A program made the position numbers and the translations under genes. Below, in pieces: positions 57,730 through 64,000 of a DNA stretch of 64,000 nucleotides; within the stretch, counting starts at the first letter, position 1; every line of letters begins with the position of its first letter. Source of the DNA: Pseudomicrostroma phylloplanum (Eukaryota > Basidiomycota > Exobasidiomycetes > Microstromatales). Below the pieces are notes generated by a model, which worked only from the letters and a program-made list of their open reading frames with translations, searched no databases and was not told where the DNA came from. Location of the stretch: contig BCHS01000003.1 of NCBI GenBank assembly GCA_039545275.1, positions 496,001-560,000 on the forward strand, read 5' to 3'.

Positions 57730-58306
57730 ATGACCAAGCGACAAGCTACCGAGACTCCCCCCACCTCTCCCGCAAAGAGCAAAAAGGTCTCACACGAAGG
57801 AGGAGATGGAGATAAGAAGGCGCGACCTTGGTCTTCCGAGGAGGATGCAGCTTACTGGAGGCTCATACTGGCGTGAGTCCCATTGGAATACATAAGGCTG
57901 CGAGTGGTCAGAGTACACCAGAGGCTTACGAAGACACCCTTGTGACGTCTCGACCACCTGGTAGGACCTACAAGCCTGACCTCAAGTAAGTCGATTCGAG
58001 GCACCAAGCGTATCAGCACACCGAATAGGATCTTACGCTCTTGCTTGCCCGCATCTTTGACCCGCAGAGCCATCCATCAAGACGTCACCAAAGCCGCAGG
58101 AGGTGCGGAGCGCACTCCAAAGGCTGTACAGAGGTGAGTCATACGATGGCTGAGACTGGTGATGCTCGAGCTGACAAATTCATAATCGTCCCTCAACTTC
58201 ATGCTCGATTTTGCCTCGCAGGCATTGGGAGAACGCTATTCGCAAGCAGCTGCTCGAGCTTGCAGGCAATGTAGAGGGGAAGCAAGAGTGGAACAATGGC
58301 GCATGA
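57730..58306 (+). CDS. small SANT/Myb-like protein, family member 2
   Basis: Four exons, join(57730..57872,57965..57985,58068..58133,58222..58306), give 104 aa, the shortest intact member. It has the same plan: basic N-terminus (MTKRQATETPPTSPAKSKK), first helix PWSSEEDAAYWRLILA, 21-nt exon for TYKPDL, 66-nt exon with VTKAAGGAERTPKAVQ, and HWENAIRKQLLEL in the last exon. Its first helix is three residues shorter than in the other members, between W-x-x-E-E-D and the intron. Introns are phase 2 with GTGAGT/GTAAGT donors. It converges on member 3, with only 233 bp between their stops. Confidence 0.8.
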
Positions 58307-58539
58307 AGGGGGAAGGGCGAAGAGCGACTGATATGCTATTCTCAGGTTGTTGGGGGTGGTCAAAAGGCACTGTATCAAGTTGTTGCCATGATGCGATCAA
58401 AGATGTTGCTATGGTTCTTGATTCGATACATGAAAGGGCAAATTTACAAAGGACGAATCGTGAAAGGTTGAGGCTCAAGGCGAGCCGTCGCAGCATGATC
58501 GCTTGCGAACGAGCCGGAGCTGGTATGGTGCACGACCGC

Positions 58540-59188
58540 CTACGAGCTGGGTTTAGGGCCACCCGTGAGCGCGAGCATTTGGGGCTTCAGCATCTTCTGC
58601 CAACGACTAGCGAAAAGACATTGGAGAAGATCAAGGGCAGGAGAAGCGACATCAATACATATGAGCTTGCTACATACTGCCGCTCCAAAACACCTTTGAC
58701 TCACTCTCTGACTGCTACTTTCGAGCGCTCCGGACCATCGCCTGCTGCCTTCACGGCGGGGAGGACGATGCTTTGGTACAGGTGGAGGCGATGAAGTCAG
58801 GAGTTGCAGCGTGTCAGTCTTGTCTGTAGAGTACCATCGGGCGAGAGGGTAGAAGAAGCTTACCTGTAGTCAAGTTGATGAAGGCTGACGAGTGCGAAAG
58901 ACAGAGACTCTGCATCAGCAATGGAGCTACAAAGCACTGTGCCACAGCAGAGGCTTGAACTTACAGAATGAGGTCGTGGACGGACTTCAAGATAGCAGCG
59001 TCCTCTGCCGCGGTCCAAGGTCGTCCTCCTCCCTTGGCAGGCTTCTCAGTTCCGCCATCTTCCTTCTTCTTGACCGCCGTCTTCATGGCCATAGTCTTCG
59101 GTTGCTTCACGGTCTTGAGCTCAGCCTCTAGAGCCTTCTCTTCCTCATCGTCGTCACTGTAGTCGATCTGACGCTTGCGTGCAGGCAT
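58540..59188 (-). CDS. small SANT/Myb-like protein, family member 3
   Basis: Four exons, complement(join(58540..58606,58705..58770,58864..58884,58965..59188)), give 125 aa. The start is ATG 59188; an in-frame GTG nine bases upstream is not used. The N-terminus is acidic then Lys-rich (MPARKRQIDYSDDDEEEK). The first helix is PWTAAEDAAILKSVHDLIL, exon 2 (21 nt) gives LHQLDY, exon 3 (66 nt) gives IVLPAVKAAGDGPERSKVAV, and the last exon has R-W instead of H-W (RWQKMLKPQML). Introns are phase 2. It is the most diverged at the exon 2 block but keeps both exon lengths exactly. Confidence 0.8.
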
Positions 59189-59735
59189 CCGGGCCACGAT
59201 AGGAGGATTGTAGGGCGTGCCAGGTGGATAGTATGCTTAGAGAGACCTGCTGATGGGGAGCAGTATTGAGCAACAGGGGGACAATGAGGGTAAGCAGAGC
59301 AGGGAGAGGAGAACAAGGGAGAGCGAAGGTGAGGTGGTGGGGAGAGGTGGCACAAGAGGAGGAAGTTCATTGAAGGTTCGCCTTGCCTCAATCGCATCAT
59401 CACATGAGCATCTCAGCGACGAGGAGAACAAACAAACCAATAAACAGAGGGCGTTGTGTTGCCCCTGAGCAATCGGTGTTCGCTCAGGGCAGATGCCTCA
59501 CGCGCACCTCCTCAGCGGCGATCGAGTAGTTGCTCTTGCTATCAGGTACCGATCTCAATCGGAGAAGTTTGCGAAGGCAAACATGCGAGGGCAACAAACT
59601 CCCTTGATGCAGAAGGGATGCTTGTTTTGATCCTCAACCACCAGCTGATCTCCATCACGCCTCCCTATCTGCCCAAGTTATCGACGAAGGCACCTGCATC
59701 ACCACAGTAACACCGCTCGACTCCGTCACCCTATC
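59189..59735. promoter_or_regulatory. divergent promoter of SANT-like members 3 and 4
   Basis: 547 bp between two family members transcribed apart. A purine-rich block near 59290-59365 (aggag/gaga-rich) is the only visible composition bias. Confidence 0.4.
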
Positions 59736-60389
59736 ATGCCCGGCTCTAAGCGAGAACGCGAGACACCAGACTACCTGCCCAGCGAAGAGGACTACCATTC
59801 GGAAGCCTCCGAGCCATTGACCCCTAAGAAGCAGGGCAAGACGACGCCTCACACGTCACCACGCAAGGTCAAGGGAGAAGGGGGTGAGAAACCGCGTTCT
59901 TGGACTGCGGAAGAGAACGCTATCATCACACGAGGAGTTCAGGCTTTTGTTTCGTGAGTTCCACAGGTCGAAGGAGTCTTTTCTCTTTTGTGTGCTGACC
60001 GGAGACTTCCTCTGCTTTCTACCACAGCGCTCATCAACCCGACTATACGTGAGCATCTGCAACCCCTGAACGCTCGGCAGACAGAGCTGTGACTGATGAT
60101 CGGTGTTTCTTCCTTGTCCTTGCCTTCGTCTGCGAGCGTTCAGTACCATCCTAGCAGAGCTCGAGGCAACCAACGGCGGGAAAGCGCGCACCAAGAATGC
60201 TGTAGCTCTGTGAGTCGCAGCATGCGGAAGGAACCAGGGAGCCGTGCCTAGCATGCTGCCTGATAGCTCACCTGTGCATGCGTCCTATCCTTGCTCGAAC
60301 GTAGGCACTAGAACAAAGTTCTGAAACAGCAGCTGCTCGCCTTCCTGACTTCAGAGCCCCTCGTCAAGAAAGGTAAGGCTAGCAAATAG
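59736..60389 (+). pseudogene. small SANT/Myb-like family member 4 with an internal stop
   Basis: Exons at 59736..59953, 60028..60048, 60144..60209 and 60305..60389 follow the family plan, with 21- and 66-nt inner exons and phase 2 introns. The product begins MPGSKRERETPDYLPSEEDY and has SWTAEENAIITRGVQAFV, AHQPDY, and KARTKNAVAL. In exon 4 the codon after His is TAG at 60309-60311, where other members have TGG (Trp). The frame then stays open for 25 codons (NKVLKQQLLAFLTSE...) to a TAG at 60387-60389. As it stands the protein would end after 103 aa, within the third SANT helix. It may be a recent nonsense allele, a functional truncated form, a read-through gene, or a sequencing error. An alternative acceptor (CAAAG, 60316-60320) would bypass the TAG in another frame. 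Confidence 0.75.
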
Positions 60390-60716
60390 AGCTCCTGCGA
60401 GCGCTCTCGACTGGTCCTTGAGGGGCAAACGCTGAAGGCGGGTATGACTCCCTCGACTGCTGCATCTCCTGTTGTCCTGTGTGCTGCATCATAACATCAT
60501 CACTTTGCTCCCCAAGCCCTTGCTGCTCCTTTCTGAGTGCCCTGACTTGCTGTGATTACCCCTAAAGTGCCGCATTGCGCTGAAGAGGATTCTATGTTGC
60601 CCGCACATCCCTTTCGCATACGCTCTGTCCGTACCGCCCTGCCTTTATCAACTCAGACTTACTACCAATCCTACCTCGGCAGCCTCTTCAGACATACTCA
60701 TACCTCCCCCGTCAGC
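60390..60716. promoter_or_regulatory. spacer between SANT-like members 4 and 5
   Basis: 327 bp between tandem family members. Presumably the promoter of member 5; nothing else was recognised. Confidence 0.4.
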
Positions 60717-61309
60717 ATGACTGGACCCAAACGTGAGCGCTCTACTACACCTGAGACCAAGCCTGCCACTGCGAAGGGCTCTCCAAAGAAGAAGAGCCCT
60801 TCAACCAAGGTCAAGGGCGAAGACGGAGCGAAGGATGACAAAGCGCGACCCTGGACAGCAGAGGAGGATGCAGCTCTCATGAGTGGAGTTCGCGAGGTCA
60901 TTGCGTAAGTATGAAGCTTCACTGTGACGAGAAGATACGGTATCGAGGAAGCTCAGTCCATTTGCTCTACTCTTGCATCCACAGCAAGTATCAGCCGGAC
61001 TACTCGTGAGTGGATGAGATGCCAGACAACATGCTCTTTGGCTTCTTGCTGACATCTGCTCTTTCCCATGCGTCTTGCAGTGTCCTCATACCTAAAGTCA
61101 CCAAAGCTGGTGCTGGTCCAGAGAGGACGAAGGAAGCCATCGCCTTGTGAATGCCACGTCTCCTTGAAGCAAGCCTGTCTCACTGCGCGTATACCTCGCT
61201 GACACTCGTCTTGCTTCCCGCCTTGGACAGTCACTGGTACGTCGTCAAGCGTAAGCTCCTCGAGCAGGCTGGAGAGGAGAAGCCCGCGAAGAAGGTCAAG
61301 AAGGCCTAG
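60717..61309 (+). CDS. small SANT/Myb-like protein, family member 5
   Basis: Four exons, join(60717..60904,60985..61005,61081..61146,61231..61309), give 117 aa. The N-terminus MTGPKRERSTTPETKPATAK and the KVKGE stretch resemble member 4, suggesting these two are the closest pair. The SANT unit is PWTAEEDAALMSGVREVIA, KYQPDY from the 21-nt exon, VLIPKVTKAGAGPERTKEAIA from the 66-nt exon, then HWYVVKRKLLEQ and a Lys-rich tail KPAKKVKKA. Spacing between the tryptophans and the basic third helix suit a one-repeat Myb/SANT fold. It is the best preserved member and a good reference for the family. Introns are 75-84 nt, phase 2, and one donor is GTGAAT. Confidence 0.82.
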
Positions 61310-61475
61310 GGAGCAGCAGGAAAGCTGTTGATCGCCATCTTCGAGCAGCAACCAAATCCCGCATATGCGTTCCCACCTCCTCCTGTCGCCACTCAAACTG
61401 CTTCTTTTGGCTTCAACAATGAAGATACATTCTATAGTACAAGTGTATATCGCTCATGCCTAACAACAGACTCGC

Positions 61476-64000
61476 TCACTCCCAGACCTTGACAGCGCCA
61501 GTCCGATCACCAGCAACGATGCACCGGAAGGGCGACTCGATGATGGCCAGCGCGGTGATGGCATCGCGATGAGCACGCATGTAGGCTTGTGCCTGCTGAT
61601 TCTGATGCGGGGAGAGCAAGGGCGACCGGATGGACGCAGCGTCTCTGCCCGTGGAGGGAGAAGAAGCCGATGGCTGATGGTGGACAAGGCGGAGAGCCTC
61701 GCTGCCGTCTGTGGACATGGTCCTGAGTTCACGCAGACGGGTTTGTAAGGGTCAGTCAGCGGATCCACCACTTGAGCCTCTTCACTTGGGCTTCCGCATC
61801 ACTCACTTGAATTCGCCCTTGCCAGTCTCGGCGAGGCTCACACACACACTCCTCTCTGGCTTCCCCAAGTCCCAGAAACGAATCTTGCAGTCCTCTCCAG
61901 CACTGACCACGTAGCCAGCGGGACCATGCCCCTCAGACCCTGCAATGCCGCCATTCCCTACCCTGTCCGCATCCGCTGCCAACTTGCCAGCATCGAGCCA
62001 TCCTCCAGATACTTGGCTACTGCCTCCTCCCAGTTGGCCAGAGGTATATCCCTCGGTGCTGGCTACGAAGCACTTGACATGAGAGTCCATCTTGATGCCG
62101 GCTGCAGTCTCTGCAACGTAGGGGTCGTTCTCAACAGCCGCCTCGGCCTCTCTCGCCTCCCTCCCGCGTACTAGCTGCTCGATCGCAGCCGTGGCACTGG
62201 ACAGACCCTCCATCTGAGCAGTGGTTGTTTCTCGTGGGGCGGACCTGATGCTCTTCGAAGCGCTTGCTCCAGTCGCGATCTCGTATGACTCCACCATCAC
62301 GCATCTGTCGATGTCCCAAGTTTCGATCAACGTTTGTGTGCTCATCTTGGCCAGTGATTGCTCCTCGTAGCTGATCATGACCCACCGTCCTCTGCCTTTG
62401 CTGGGATGCAGACGACAGTCTGTCACCTTGACAAGACTAGACTCGTACGGGCGGCTGCTGCTTCCCACCCGCCAGCTCTTGACAAGGAGCCCAAAGCGAA
62501 GGTCCCAAAATACCATGGATCCCCCTAGGGTACCAGCAAGCAGCCAGATGCCCTGTTTGTCTCGACACATGCAAGTGATGGGACCGAAGTGAGACGGATT
62601 CTTCAAGGCTTGCAGGACCTGCATGGTCCTCAGGTCCAAGATCGTGATACGTGAATGCGATGTACCCAGAACGAGCTTGGCAGAGGGAGAGTCAGAAGAG
62701 CTTTGCAAAAGAGAAACAACGTACTCGCCGGGTGTGCTCAGCTGAAAGTTACTGATCAAGCGAGGCTTTCCATACCGAGGTAGGCTAGCCGAGCTCAGGT
62801 CAACTCGCCAGACGTGCAAGCTCCCATCCGTAGCTGTGCTGACAAAGCAATGCGTCGATTCGAGGGCGATCAAAGCGGTGATCTGGCCTGAGTGAGCCGA
62901 GTAGGTGGTCCGCGAGCGAGAAGTGACATTCTTCTCTAGTCGAGCCGTGTCCCAGATCTTTACAGTACCGTCCTCTGACCCGGAAGCGAAGAAGGCGTGA
63001 TCTGGTGAAACAGCGATAGCGCTGATTGGTCCTGTGTGCTCGTTGAAGTATGCAACCAATTTGCCTTCGGGGCGGCGACTGCCTCCGCTCGTATTGGAGG
63101 TTGCCGCTTCACGAGCCGTTCCAGTCGGCGTCACACCCGAAGAAGACGCTTTGCCACCCCTCTTTCGAGATGCAGGGCCCGAGCCGACCCTTGGGCCTAA
63201 CTCACCAGAGCGGTCTCTGAAGTTCTTCAAGAACACCATTTCCAGATGAGCTAGGATGTACGGGTCCGTTCCTTCGTACGTCGAACGGAAGAGAGGGCCC
63301 TCGTTGTCTTCACCTCCTCCAATCCCAGCACCTGGTCCGCCGCGCACCGTAGGCGTGACTGACCCCGTCGGTGTCGGTGCCTCTGAAGGAAGTGTACTTG
63401 TCATGCTGATCGAGCGTAGCTTCGCTGCTAGGTCTGACATTGTGCCAGTCGCGTTTGCAGACGACTCAGCTACAGAAGCAGGTGCAGCTTTGACGATGCC
63501 CAGACGAGCTTGCCCCGAAGCCGACCGCTGACTGGCCAAGGAGATGGCAGTGCCCTCGAGTCCAGCACTAGGGGCTGAGCGTGACGGTCGGCGACTGCCG
63601 CTTCCAGGTGCATCAGATCTTCCAGCAGGCGATGTAATACTTGCTCGCCGGCTGGACTCACTTGCAGCAAAATCGATCGAGCCTGCACTGAAGACGCGAG
63701 CTTCGCTGATGCGTCGTCTGGCGACTTGACCAGAGAATCCGGAGCGGATCGTAGGGGAGCGAGCAGAGCCGATCGGTTGCTGGTCAATATTGCCTTGGTC
63801 CCCGGCAGAGGAAGCACCTGCCTTGTTGAACGAAAAGAAGATGGTCTGTGGAGTGACCTCTTTCAGTTCCTGCACCTCGGAATGCTGCCTCGTAGGAGGT
63901 AGAGACGGATCGTCGGTCGAGTAAGGGCGTTGTCTAGCAACATGCTTGGAGACCTTCCAAATGTACTCCCTAAGTCCCAGCAATTTGACTTCGTCATCGG
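61476..64000 (-). CDS. VPS15: VPS15 C-terminal part (WD40), truncated by the window
   Basis: Two exons are visible, complement(join(61476..61722,61807..>64000)); the N-terminal kinase and HEAT region lies beyond the right edge. Vps15 is the regulatory subunit of the class III PI3-kinase Vps34 complex in autophagy and endosomal sorting. Marks of the family are the entry block EVKLLGLREYIWKVSKH, the TDPYILAHLEMVFLKNFRDR piece, and the propeller blades beginning KLVAYFNEHTGPISAIAVS and GSEDGTVKIWDTARLEKNVTSRSRTTYSAHSGQI. A WDLRFGLLVKSWR blade follows, and the protein ends in VAGDRTGAVKVWE. A Ser-rich insert separates HEAT and WD40 parts. The intron is 84 nt and keeps phase. Confidence 0.94.

Noticed and set aside
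60305..60389. Genome-wide TAG reassignment to explain member 4
   Set aside because: TAG is used as the normal terminator of other genes here, for example SNT1-like, urate oxidase, CAT2, the ABC transporter and member 5.

Overview
This window is nuclear DNA of a filamentous or dimorphic fungus, most likely a basidiomycete. The gene set is fungal: Snt1-type SANT protein, neutral trehalase, urate oxidase, carnitine acetyltransferase, Cdh1 and Atg5. It is GC-rich, and coding exons are interrupted by many short introns (about 55-160 nt) with GTGAGT-like donors and YAG acceptors. Long Ser/Ala/Gly-rich linkers and a CNOT11 homologue would fit Ustilaginomycotina or a neighbouring lineage, but no marker here fixes the species. 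Gene models were built by hand from conserved protein sequence, reading phase and splice signals, so exon edges are predictions.

Layout. 0.5-3.4 kb (-): mitochondrial Mmc1-like protein. 4.6-5.5 kb (-): ubiquitin-conjugating enzyme Ubc4 in six exons. 6.3-12.3 kb (+): very large Snt1/NCoR-like co-repressor. 12.6-16.4 kb (-): urate oxidase, then carnitine acetyltransferase. 16.7-19.9 kb (+): 14-TM MFS permease and a small spliced Lys-rich protein. 20.3-23.7 kb (-): CNOT11-like and CCT5. 24.1-26.8 kb (+): neutral trehalase. 27.1-28.6 kb (-): ArfGAP. 28.9-31.9 kb (+): RPA2 and an eIF5-mimic W2 protein. 32.5-34.4 kb (-): ATG5. 34.7-35.1 kb (+): HSBP1. 35.4-38.9 kb (-): CDCA7-type zinc-finger protein. 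39.2-39.9 kb (-): VOC-fold protein. 40.6-44.0 kb (+): small membrane protein and Cdh1. 44.4-47.2 kb: one hypothetical ORF, then a gene-poor stretch with repeats and possible decayed exons. 47.8-48.6 kb (+): histone H3. 49.7-54.0 kb (-): full-size ABCB transporter. 55.0-56.1 kb (+): four-TM protein. 56.7-61.3 kb: cluster of five small SANT/Myb-like genes. 61.5-64.0 kb (-): C-terminal part of VPS15, cut by the window edge.

Most genes are ordinary housekeeping genes, and many neighbours are divergent pairs with 300-550 bp shared promoters. The most unusual content is the five-gene SANT/Myb-like family at 56.7-61.3 kb. All members share one four-exon plan (variable basic exon 1, a 21-nt exon 2, a 66-nt exon 3, a short last exon, all introns in phase 2), although protein identity is low and orientations are mixed. 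One member carries a TAG exactly where the others encode a conserved Trp. Other points worth attention are a CDCA7-like protein (a possible pointer to DNA-methylation-linked remodelling), a presequence-like segment inside the Mmc1-like protein, and a 2.6 kb low-gene island with direct repeats beside histone H3.
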